A stretch of DNA of 64,000 nucleotides. Source: BACL11 sp945865535 (GTDB lineage Bacteria > Bacteroidota > Bacteroidia > Flavobacteriales > BACL11). Of the stretch, positions 7,657 through 15,184 are shown one piece after another; the stretch's first letter is position 1; every line of letters begins with the position of its first letter. The position numbers were made by a program, and so were the translations under genes. Location of the stretch: positions 1 through 64,000 of the forward strand of contig CANNBA010000002.1 of the NCBI GenBank assembly GCA_947502765.1, given 5' to 3'. Below the pieces are notes generated by a model, which worked only from the letters and a program-made list of their open reading frames with translations, searched no databases and had not been told where the DNA came from.

Positions 7657-9012
7657 TTACTTTCCGATACAAAATTTTCCAAAGATGTTTCCTAGTAGTG
7701 TATCGGTGGTAACCTCACCTGTAATGCTTCCTAAATGAAATAGAGCTTGGCGGATATTAATGGCTAAAAAATCTCCAGAAATACCTTTATGGAGTCCATT
7801 AATAATTGTATTTATTTCGTGCAAAGTAAGTTGTAACTCCTCATAATGTCTCAAATTGGTAACTATGGTTTCATTATTTGATAACTCTTTAGTATTTACA
7901 AAAGTCAACAATCTTTCTTTTAGTGTTTCGATACCTTCATTATTCTTTGCTGAAATAAAAATAGCATGGTTTAAATCTTCTTTTACTGTGTTTAAATCAA
8001 TCTTATTGACAACAACTAACAGTTTGTCTTTAAGCTTATCTTTTACTTTATTCAACTCTGCTAATTGATTGTTAATATTTGAGTTAGCATCAATTAAAAA
8101 TAAAACTACATGAGCAATTGCTGCTTTTTCCATAGTCTTTTTTATCCCCAGATTTTCTATAGTATCATTAGTTTCTCTAATTCCTGCAGTATCTATAAAT
8201 CGAAATTTAAAACCTTTAATATTTAGTTCATCTTCAATAGCATCACGAGTAGTGCCTGCAATGTCCGAAACTATTGCTTTTTCTTCATTTAGTAAACAAT
8301 TTAGAAGAGTTGATTTTCCAACATTTGGAGCTCCTAAGATGGCTACAGGAATCCCGTTTTTTATTACATTTCCTAGCTTGAATGATTCTATTAGTTTTTC
8401 CAGCTCTACTTTTATCTCTTCTAGTAAATCTTCAAATTGCTTTCTGTCAGCAAACTCTACATCTTCTTCTGAAAAATCCAATTCAAGTTCAATTAAAGAA
8501 GCAAAATCAATAAGTTTTGTGCGTAAATTTTGTAGTTTACTAGAGAATCCGCCTCTTAGCTGTCTTAGTGCTGTTTGGTGTGCGGCTTCACTTTCTGATG
8601 CAATTAAATCAGCAACAGATTCTGCTTGAGATAAATCGAGTTTTCCATTTTTAAAGGCTCGCATAGTAAACTCTCCAGCACTTGCAGTTCTACACCCTTT
8701 TCCAATGAGTAGTTGGATTATTTTATTTTGGATATACACTGAGCCATGGCAAGAAATTTCCACGCTCTCTTCTCCAGTAAATGATTTTTCGCCTTTAAAA
8801 ATACTGATAAGAACTTCATCAACCACATCCGTATTATCCAGTATAGTGCCAAAATGAATAGTATGTGATTTTGCATCCCTAATATCTTTACTAAAAATAG
8901 AGTTGGTACTATTTATTGCATTATTTCCAGAGATTCTTATAACTGCAATAGCACTCATTCCTCCACCTGTAGTGATAGCACAAATTGTATCTTCTGGGTT
9001 AAAATATTTCAT
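7657..9012 (-). CDS. mnmE: tRNA modification GTPase MnmE (TrmE)
   Basis: MnmE acts with MnmG to place the (carboxymethyl)aminomethyl group on U34 of certain tRNAs. The 451-aa protein has the N-terminal formyl-folate-binding domain starting DTICAITT, helical segments, an inserted G domain with P-loop GAPNVGKS, a DTAG switch II and an NKID specificity motif, and the diagnostic C-terminal FCIGK. I start at 9012 (KYFNPEDT), because the 10 residues of the longer frame are not family-like and would lie over the promoter. The -7 box at 9017-9024 leaves only 4 nt before this ATG, so a leaderless mRNA is expected. The mobile element lies just beyond its terminator, but the 3' end of the gene is intact. 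Confidence 0.95.
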   Translation of the reverse strand: MKYFNPEDTICAITTGGGMSAIAVIRISGNNAINSTNSIFSKDIRDAKSHTIHFGTILDNTDVVDEVLISIFKGEKSFTGEESVEISCHGSVYIQNKIIQLLIGKGCRTASAGEFTMRAFKNGKLDLSQAESVADLIASESEAAHQTALRQLRGGFSSKLQNLRTKLIDFASLIELELDFSEEDVEFADRKQFEDLLEEIKVELEKLIESFKLGNVIKNGIPVAILGAPNVGKSTLLNCLLNEEKAIVSDIAGTTRDAIEDELNIKGFKFRFIDTAGIRETNDTIENLGIKKTMEKAAIAHVVLFLIDANSNINNQLAELNKVKDKLKDKLLVVVNKIDLNTVKEDLNHAIFISAKNNEGIETLKERLLTFVNTKELSNNETIVTNLRHYEELQLTLHEINTIINGLHKGISGDFLAINIRQALFHLGSITGEVTTDTLLGNIFGKFCIGK

Positions 9013-9016
9013 TCGG

Positions 9017-9024
9017 CAAAAGTA
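9017..9024 (-). promoter_or_regulatory. -7 promoter box of mnmE (leaderless type)
   Basis: On the minus strand the sequence is TACTTTTG, matching the Bacteroidota -7 consensus TAnnTTTG. It ends 4 nt before the mnmE ATG. No well-spaced -33 TTG is obvious. Confidence 0.65.
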
Positions 9025-9035
9025 TTCAAAATACT

Positions 9036-9064
9036 TTGTCAATAGCTATAATGTCCTACTTTTG
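9036..9064 (+). promoter_or_regulatory. Promoter of sucD
   Basis: TTG at 9036-9038 and TACTTTTG at 9057-9064 are separated by 18 nt, close to the Bacteroidota TTG-N19-TAnnTTTG promoter. The sucD ATG follows 23 nt after the box. It is divergent from the mnmE promoter. Confidence 0.7.
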
Positions 9065-9087
9065 CAGACCGAACAAAAAAGAAAAAG

Positions 9088-9936
9088 ATGAGTGTATTAG
9101 TAAATAAAGATTCAAAAATAATTGTACAAGGTTTTACAGGAAATGAAGGAACTTTTCATGCAGAACAAATGATAGCATACGGTACAAATATAGTGGGTGG
9201 TGTTACCCCTGGTAAAGGAGGTCAAACTCATTTAGACAGACCGGTATTTAATACGGTTAGTGAATCTGTTAAAGAAGTTGGGGCAAATACCTCTATAATT
9301 TTTGTTCCTCCAGCATTTGCAGCTAATGCGATAATGGAAGCTGCTCAATCAGGGATTAAAGTCATTATCTGTATTACTGAGGGTATTCCTACTAAAGATA
9401 TGATAATGGTAAAAGCATATTTATCAGATATAGATTGTACTTTAGTAGGGCCTAATTGCCCGGGTGTGATTACTCCTGATGAGGCCAAATGTGGGATTAT
9501 GCCAGGCTTTGTGTTTAAAAAGGGAAGGATAGGTGTTGTTTCAAAATCAGGAACCCTTACTTATGAGGCTGCTGACCAAGTAGTAAAGGCTGGAATGGGC
9601 ATTTCCACGGCTATTGGTATTGGTGGCGATCCTATTATTGGAACTACTACAAAAGATGCTGTTGAGTTGTTTATGAATGATCCTCAAACGGACGGCATCA
9701 TTATGATTGGTGAGATAGGTGGCCAATTAGAGGCAGATGCTGCAAGATGGATTAAGAAATACGGCACCAAGCCAGTTGTTGGCTTTATTGCTGGAAAAAC
9801 TGCTCCTGTAGGCCGAACAATGGGTCATGCAGGTGCTATTGTAGGAGGGAAGGACGATACAGCAGAAGCTAAAATGGCAATTTTGAGAGAATGTGGTATT
9901 CTGTTGCCGAATCTCCTGCCGAAATTGGAAAACTAA
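9088..9936 (+). CDS. sucD: Succinyl-CoA synthetase alpha subunit, frameshifted 3' end
   Basis: The alpha subunit of the citric-acid-cycle enzyme that interconverts succinyl-CoA and succinate with nucleotide phosphorylation. Family features present are the CoA-binding Rossmann segment (VQGFTGNEGTFH), the GPNCPG loop, and the active-site histidine in GRTMGHAGAIV near the C-terminus. After residue 270 or so (RECGI) the frame reads LLPNLLPKLEN and stops at 9936. Shifting by one base at about 9901-9903 restores the family ending VAESPAEIGKLMAEKM and a stop at 9963-9965. One base therefore seems to be missing, either in the genome or in the assembly. The catalytic part is complete. The beta subunit gene is not in the window. 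Confidence 0.9.
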   Translation: MSVLVNKDSKIIVQGFTGNEGTFHAEQMIAYGTNIVGGVTPGKGGQTHLDRPVFNTVSESVKEVGANTSIIFVPPAFAANAIMEAAQSGIKVIICITEGIPTKDMIMVKAYLSDIDCTLVGPNCPGVITPDEAKCGIMPGFVFKKGRIGVVSKSGTLTYEAADQVVKAGMGISTAIGIGGDPIIGTTTKDAVELFMNDPQTDGIIMIGEIGGQLEADAARWIKKYGTKPVVGFIAGKTAPVGRTMGHAGAIVGGKDDTAEAKMAILRECGILLPNLLPKLEN

Positions 9937-9987
9937 TGGCAGAAAAAATGGGAGTTACTGCTTAATTTTTTAGTAATATAGAAATGA

Positions 9988-10014
9988 AAAAAGCCAAGCA
10001 TTGCTTGGCTTTTT
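9988..10014. terminator. Bidirectional terminator between sucD and the lipoprotein gene
   Basis: A 12-bp stem with GCCAAGC (9993-9999) paired to GCTTGGC (10003-10009), extended by A:T pairs on both sides, and a 3-nt loop. T runs occur in both directions, fitting the convergent genes. Confidence 0.85.
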
Positions 10015-10040
10015 AATTTATGATGCTTTTTTGTTTAAAA

Positions 10041-10640
10041 TTATCTCTTGATATTTTTAAGTAAGTTACTTTTATTAAACCAAGAAGAGTTTCCTTTTCT
10101 TTGATTTACAGTAGTATTTGTAAGCCCACTAGTATTTCTAGAACAAGTGATAAAATATGTCAATGAAGATGTTTCAACTCCTCCTTGTCCATCATCATCA
10201 ACTTCAGTCTCACTCATTGTTCCTGTAAAAGTTGTTGCTGTAACTGTACATGATGTCATTGTTGTTGTTTCTCCATCCTCATTCATTGTTAAGGTATTAT
10301 TAGAGTAAGTGTAAGTTCCAATTACCTCTCCATCCTCTTTCATATCTCCATCTGCAGTAAACTCTATAGTACTTGCCTCCCAGTCCGGGTCGTTACTAGT
10401 TGATGTGTAAGATGTGTCCATAGAATATATCAAAATACCATTTTGATAATATGTATAAGAAGACTCAAGCGCCATTGATGTTGGTGTCCATACTCCTACA
10501 ATGCTATAAGTACATGAGCCATCATCTTCTTCAGCATCAGCATTGTAATTTGTTGCCATTGAATTCGTACATCCTTCTTCTTTTTTACAAGCAGTAAAGA
10601 TAAATGCTACTGCTAAGCATAGATAAAGTAATTTTTTCAT
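10041..10640 (-). CDS. Lipoprotein with GCT/DDGSC motif, lipocalin-like
   Basis: A 199-aa predicted lipoprotein. The signal peptide ends in FIFTAC with Cys18 as the lipidation site, followed by KKEE. Residues 23-43 carry a motif of the GCTxxxAxNYNxxAxxDDGSC type, frequent in Bacteroidota secreted proteins and possibly a calcium-binding or disulphide-stapled linker. The remainder, starting IVGVWTPTSM, is rich in Thr/Ser beta strands and resembles the lipocalin-like (VGxW) domain of small outer-membrane lipoproteins. The substrate is unknown. It stands alone, convergent to sucD and divergent from comEC. Confidence 0.75.
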   Translation of the reverse strand: MKKLLYLCLAVAFIFTACKKEEGCTNSMATNYNADAEEDDGSCTYSIVGVWTPTSMALESSYTYYQNGILIYSMDTSYTSTSNDPDWEASTIEFTADGDMKEDGEVIGTYTYSNNTLTMNEDGETTTMTSCTVTATTFTGTMSETEVDDDGQGGVETSSLTYFITCSRNTSGLTNTTVNQRKGNSSWFNKSNLLKNIKR

Positions 10641-10724
10641 TTTATTTTTTTTGGTTATTAGGGAGTAAATATATAAAAAAAATGAACAAAGTGTCTTTTT
10701 TTAATTTTTTGTATTTTTAGTCAA

Positions 10725-12812
10725 ATGCAAAATTGGAATAAAATACCATTGTTCAGGCTGTTGCTACCTCTAATAATTGGGATAGTGCTGGCTTTCTATT
10801 ATTCTTTTTCAGCTGAGTATTTTTTTATTATTTCAAGTTGTTTGTGTTTTTTGATTTTACTAAGCCACTTTCTAAAGTCTATCTTTTCAGATTATAGTAA
10901 AAGGTGGGTATTTGGACTTTTTCTCAATCTTTTTTTTGTAACTTTTGGAATTTTTATTACTGAAAATCAAAAACCAGAAAATGAATCCAATCACTATACT
11001 AATTATCCATCTAGAAATTCAGTAATCCGTTTGCTAGAGGATGTGATTGTAAAGCAAAATTCTTATAAATGTGAGGTTAAGGTAATAGCAGTTAAATCAG
11101 ATGAAAAATGGGTTAACACTAGTGGAAAAGCAATCTTATATTTGGCTAAAGATAGCTTATCCGAATTATTGCAATTTGGTGATGAACTGATAATTAATTC
11201 TCAGTGGAAATCAATAGATGCCCCTACAAACCCAGCACAATTTAACTATAAAAATTACTTGTATAATAGTGGTGTTTTATCCCAACAGTATGTTGATGCT
11301 AAGAGCTGGAAATTAGTAAAATCCCAAGAAACATTTTCAATAACAAAGGCTGCTTTTGTATACCAAAGGAAGCTATTAAATATTCTTAAAAGTAATTTTA
11401 AAGATGATGAGCTTTCCGTACTTTCAGCACTGCTTTTAGGCTATAAAGATTTTCTAGATAGAGAGATAATAATGGTATACTCCAGTTCTGGTGCAATGCA
11501 TGTCTTAGCCGTTTCTGGTTTGCATGTCGGGATTATTTTTATGGTGCTTAATTCTCTTCTATTTTTCTTTGATAAAATCAAATATGGAAGTTATCTTAAA
11601 GCAATACTTTTACTTCTTTCTCTTTGGATTTATGCTTTAATAACTGGAATGTCTCCATCTGTTTTACGAGCAGCAACTATGTTTTCTTTTGTAATAGTTG
11701 GCGGAGCTTTAAAAAGGCAGACAAACATCTACAATACTTTGGCTGCATCCGCTTTTATTTTACTTCTTTACGATCCTTTTATTTTATTGCAAGTTGGATT
11801 TCAATTATCCTATGCTGCAGTTTTGGGGATTGTTTATTTGCAACCCAAATTGTATAAGTGGTACAGGCCTAGCAATTGGCTGTTAGATAAGATTTGGGCA
11901 ATAACGGCAGTATCTATTGCGGCCCAGATTGCTACTTTCCCTCTAGGGATTTATTATTTTAATCAGTTTCCCAATTACTTTTTACTCTCGAACTTATTTG
12001 TGATTCCTTTGGCTACTTTTATAATTATTGGAGGTATTCTACTTTTTGTGATCCATGCTATTCCACTTGTTCCCCAATATCTTGTTTGGGCTGTAAATAA
12101 ACTGTTGCTTTTCTTAAATTTTTCTGTAGAGTGGGTGGATGGCTTACCTTTTTCTTTAAGTTTAGGTATTAGTATCACCATTTTGGAGACGGTGTTGATT
12201 TATAGTATTATACTGCTAATCCTTCCGGCTTATATAAATCGAAATTTCCAAAAAATAAAAATAGCTTTGTTTCTTACTTTGTTGCTGATTTCTTTTCAGA
12301 TTTTTGAGAAGATGACTATCCAAAATCAGCATTATTTTGTGGTGTATAATATTGCTGATGAAAGAGCCATTGATTTTGTAGATGGCACTAAAAGTTATTT
12401 TGTTGCCTCTGAGCATCTAAATAATGACCAAAGCAAAATGCGGTTTAATATTATGAATTACAGGTGGGAGAGGGGGATACAAAAATCTAATTTAATTACT
12501 GATTTATTTAGTCACCAAAATTATTTTAAAAATGGAAATTTTATTCAGTTTTATGATCAAAGAATCTTACTTTGGGATCAGGAATTTAAAAAACCCTCTA
12601 ATATTGCAAAAATGCAATTTGACTTTATCATTGTATCTGATAAAGTTAAAATTAATTTAGAAAATATCACTTGCAAACAACTGATTATCGATTCTTCAGT
12701 TTCGTATTATGCTAGTGAGCAAATAAAAAAGGAATGCCTCAAATGGGACATTCCTTTTTATAATGTAAGCACTGAGGGTGCTTATTTGTTTGAAAACACA
12801 ATTAAATTTTAG
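10725..12812 (+). CDS. comEC: ComEC/Rec2-family DNA internalisation protein
   Basis: A 695-aa polytopic inner-membrane protein expected to carry single-stranded DNA across the membrane during transformation. The N-terminus has hydrophobic helices and a DUF4131-like soluble segment (about residues 30-175). The Competence domain follows at about 225-500, with the family signature AVSGLHVGIIF and a GMSPSVLRA segment. The C-terminal 170 residues do not show the HxHxDH metallo-beta-lactamase motif of Gram-positive ComEC; this shorter form is what I expect in Bacteroidota. The 3' end overlaps the convergent ftcD by 11 bp and contains a terminator-like hairpin (12725-12759). No other competence gene is nearby. 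Confidence 0.9.
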   Translation: MQNWNKIPLFRLLLPLIIGIVLAFYYSFSAEYFFIISSCLCFLILLSHFLKSIFSDYSKRWVFGLFLNLFFVTFGIFITENQKPENESNHYTNYPSRNSVIRLLEDVIVKQNSYKCEVKVIAVKSDEKWVNTSGKAILYLAKDSLSELLQFGDELIINSQWKSIDAPTNPAQFNYKNYLYNSGVLSQQYVDAKSWKLVKSQETFSITKAAFVYQRKLLNILKSNFKDDELSVLSALLLGYKDFLDREIIMVYSSSGAMHVLAVSGLHVGIIFMVLNSLLFFFDKIKYGSYLKAILLLLSLWIYALITGMSPSVLRAATMFSFVIVGGALKRQTNIYNTLAASAFILLLYDPFILLQVGFQLSYAAVLGIVYLQPKLYKWYRPSNWLLDKIWAITAVSIAAQIATFPLGIYYFNQFPNYFLLSNLFVIPLATFIIIGGILLFVIHAIPLVPQYLVWAVNKLLLFLNFSVEWVDGLPFSLSLGISITILETVLIYSIILLILPAYINRNFQKIKIALFLTLLLISFQIFEKMTIQNQHYFVVYNIADERAIDFVDGTKSYFVASEHLNNDQSKMRFNIMNYRWERGIQKSNLITDLFSHQNYFKNGNFIQFYDQRILLWDQEFKKPSNIAKMQFDFIIVSDKVKINLENITCKQLIIDSSVSYYASEQIKKECLKWDIPFYNVSTEGAYLFENTIKF
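12725..12759 (-). terminator. Terminator of ftcD embedded in the comEC coding region
   Basis: AAAAAAGGAATG (12725-12736) pairs with CATTCCTTTTT (12749-12759) around a 12-nt loop. On the minus strand it lies about 40-75 nt past the ftcD stop and is followed by T residues. On the plus strand it falls inside the last codons of comEC. Confidence 0.6.
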
Positions 12813-14487
12813 AATTGGTAATTTTTAGAATTTCTGCTTCCATTTTGCAAGCGTCATCTACTAATTGTTGCCCTTTCTTTAAAATATCATTAACAAAAGC
12901 TTTGTCTTCACAATCCCCACAGTTTATTTTTACATTTAAAAAAGCACCCATTACAGCCGTTCGAGCACAAAGAGCGCCCACTGCGGCATCTGTTATCGAA
13001 TTAGGGTTTCCGATATCCGCCATAGCTTTCATCACTTCCATAGAAGCAAAGGCGGTTTTCATAACCTTAAAAGGTGTAAGGATAGCATATTTTGTAGCCT
13101 CTTGTATAGCAGTCTTTCTTTTTTCTTTTTCTGCTTGAGTATCTTTTGGTAGTTGGAAAGCAATCATAATTTTATTAAAAGCATGTGTATCTTCATCCAC
13201 TAAATCCAAAAGAATATTTTGGTATTCCATTCCTTTTTCTGCCCAAGTTGAAAACTCTTCCCATCTCTCATCCCAGCCTCTTTTGTGGGCAGAAAGGTTA
13301 GCAACCATAGTCCCAAGCGATACTCCCATTGCCCCGCAATAAGCAGCAATTGAACCTCCTCCTGGTGCAGGGCTTTCGCTTGCAGTTTCATTAGCAAAAT
13401 CGGTTAGTGTCATGTTTACTAATGGCTTTTTAATACCATCCTCCAACATATATTCAATTACTCTTTCTCTAACATTAAAAGGAGCTAATTCATTCAATCC
13501 TAAAGTTCTAATAGCAATTTTTATGATTTCAGATTCATGAATTCCTGTGGAACGCTCTTGTTTTCTTAAGAAATGTTTCCCAGCATCAATCAACACTTTT
13601 TTAGGTACCAATCCTACCAATTCCGATCCTGTAACTCTCATTCCTCTTGCAAGGGCTCTCTCACAGCTTTTGTCAAAAACCTCATGCAAAGGGGAGATGT
13701 TGATGTCTGTTAAATTGTAGGAAATTTGGGCTACTCCATACTCTTCAATAAACCAGCCAATTCCTTTCACAGCTTTAAATAATCCAGGCTCTTTTAGAGG
13801 ATCTCCATTGGCGTCTTTCATTATTTTTCCAGATACCCTATCTTTTTTTATTCTTCCTGCCTCACGGATATCGAATGCTACTGCATTTGCTTTTCTGGTA
13901 GATGTAGTGTTTAAATTGATGTTATAAGCCACCAAGAAATCTCGAGCAGAGATAGCAGTGGCTCCAGATTTCTCTACTGATTTATTAAATGCTGCAGGTC
14001 CAAAATCAGGTTTCCAATCAGGGTCAATTAATTTTCTAGAAAGTCCTTCATACTCACCTTGGCGGCAATTCGCAAGGTTTTTTCTTTTTTCTTCTTTGGC
14101 TGCCGCTTCATAGTGATAAACAGGAATACCGAGTTCATTACCTACTCTCTCTCCTAATTTATGGGCCCATTTTGCACATTCTTCCATGCTAATATTAGCA
14201 ATAGGTACTAGAGGACAAACATCCGTTGCTCCCATTCTTGGATGTTCTCCAAAATGTTTGCTCATATCAATTAATTCCTGAGCTTTTTTTATCAGTAAAA
14301 ATGCAGCATCAATTACTTGTTGAGGTTCTCCAACAAAAGTAATTACCGTTCTGTTTGTAGCTTTTCCTGGATCAACATTTAGTAATTTTACCCCATCTAT
14401 TTCTTCTACTACAGATGAAATAATTTTGATTTTGTCAGCATCTCTTCCTTCTGAGATATTTGGCACACATTCAATAATCTGTTTCAT
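12802..14487 (-). CDS. ftcD: Bifunctional glutamate formimidoyltransferase / formimidoyl-THF cyclodeaminase
   Basis: Histidine-degradation and one-carbon enzyme. The formiminotransferase part (about residues 1-325) opens with ECVPNISEGRD and has GEHPRMGATDVCPLVP. The cyclodeaminase part (about 350-561) begins LTDFANETASESPAPGGGS and is all helical, with a NCGDCEDKAF segment near the end. Both activities are fused, as in the vertebrate enzyme; in many bacteria they are separate. I start at 14487 (KQIIECVPN). The 8 extra residues of the longer frame are not conserved and precede a good -7 box at 14509-14516. It is convergent with comEC and divergent from queE. No hut genes are in view. Confidence 0.92.
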   Translation of the reverse strand: MKQIIECVPNISEGRDADKIKIISSVVEEIDGVKLLNVDPGKATNRTVITFVGEPQQVIDAAFLLIKKAQELIDMSKHFGEHPRMGATDVCPLVPIANISMEECAKWAHKLGERVGNELGIPVYHYEAAAKEEKRKNLANCRQGEYEGLSRKLIDPDWKPDFGPAAFNKSVEKSGATAISARDFLVAYNINLNTTSTRKANAVAFDIREAGRIKKDRVSGKIMKDANGDPLKEPGLFKAVKGIGWFIEEYGVAQISYNLTDINISPLHEVFDKSCERALARGMRVTGSELVGLVPKKVLIDAGKHFLRKQERSTGIHESEIIKIAIRTLGLNELAPFNVRERVIEYMLEDGIKKPLVNMTLTDFANETASESPAPGGGSIAAYCGAMGVSLGTMVANLSAHKRGWDERWEEFSTWAEKGMEYQNILLDLVDEDTHAFNKIMIAFQLPKDTQAEKEKRKTAIQEATKYAILTPFKVMKTAFASMEVMKAMADIGNPNSITDAAVGALCARTAVMGAFLNVKINCGDCEDKAFVNDILKKGQQLVDDACKMEAEILKITNSKI

Positions 14488-14508
14488 GCTTTCAATTTTT
14501 ATAAAAAG

Positions 14509-14516
14509 CAAAGATA
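14509..14516 (-). promoter_or_regulatory. -7 promoter box of ftcD
   Basis: The minus strand reads TATCTTTG, an exact TAnnTTTG match, 21 nt before the ftcD ATG at 14487. It is divergent from the queE box. Confidence 0.6.
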
Positions 14517-14538
14517 GTATTCTTCTTTATAAAAAACA

Positions 14539-14546
14539 TATTTTTG
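14539..14546 (+). promoter_or_regulatory. -7 promoter box of queE (leaderless type)
   Basis: TATTTTTG matches TAnnTTTG and ends 5 nt before the queE ATG at 14552, so transcription should start at or next to the ATG. This supports the short start over the upstream one at 14426. Confidence 0.6.
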
Positions 14547-14551
14547 CCATT

Positions 14552-15184
14552 ATGGATAAACTAGCAAAATTAGCAGTTGATAAGGGTGAAATGCTCCCTT
14601 TAATGGAAGCTTTTTATACCATTCAGGGTGAGGGTTTTTATTCTGGTACAGCCGCTTATTTTTTGCGCATTGGGGGTTGTGATGTAGGGTGTCATTGGTG
14701 TGATGTAAAGGAAAGTTGGAATGCTGATTTGCATCCTCCAACTACAATAGCTGATATTTTAAAAGGAATTGCCAAATATCCTGCGGATACAGTCGTTATT
14801 ACTGGAGGAGAGCCATTAATGTGGAATTTAGATAAGTTGACTGCTGCACTTAAAAATAATGGCTTAAAAGTACATTTAGAAACTTCAGGTGCTTATACAT
14901 ATAGTGGTGATTTTGATTGGATTTGTTTATCTCCTAAAAAAATGCAACCACCATTAGATCTAATAAAGCCAATTACAAATGAGTTAAAAGTTATTGTAAA
15001 CAATAAGCATGATTTAATTTGGGCTGAAGAGCAAAGCAAAGGTTTAAGTAAAGATTGTAAATTGTATTTACAAGCCGAATGGAGTAAACGAGAACTAATA
15101 ATACCTATGATTATTGATTTTGTAAAAGTGAATACAAAATGGACTATTTCTTTACAAAGTCATAAATATATGAATATTCCATAA
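14552..15184 (+). CDS. queE: 7-carboxy-7-deazaguanine synthase QueE (radical SAM)
   Basis: Radical-SAM enzyme of the queuosine/7-deazaguanine pathway, converting 6-carboxytetrahydropterin to 7-carboxy-7-deazaguanine. The 210-aa protein has the substrate-binding start AFYTIQGEGFYSG, the iron-sulphur triad in CDVGCHWCD (Cys-x3-Cys-x2-Cys) and the TGGEPLMW segment of radical SAM proteins. The start at 14552 was chosen because the 42 upstream residues of the longer frame overlap ftcD and its promoter and are unlike the family. The next gene's ATG follows the stop directly. Other que genes are not in this window. Confidence 0.93.
   Translation: MDKLAKLAVDKGEMLPLMEAFYTIQGEGFYSGTAAYFLRIGGCDVGCHWCDVKESWNADLHPPTTIADILKGIAKYPADTVVITGGEPLMWNLDKLTAALKNNGLKVHLETSGAYTYSGDFDWICLSPKKMQPPLDLIKPITNELKVIVNNKHDLIWAEEQSKGLSKDCKLYLQAEWSKRELIIPMIIDFVKVNTKWTISLQSHKYMNIP

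Noticed and set aside
14426..14551. Longer queE start
   Set aside because: The added 42 residues overlap ftcD and both promoter boxes and do not resemble QueE.
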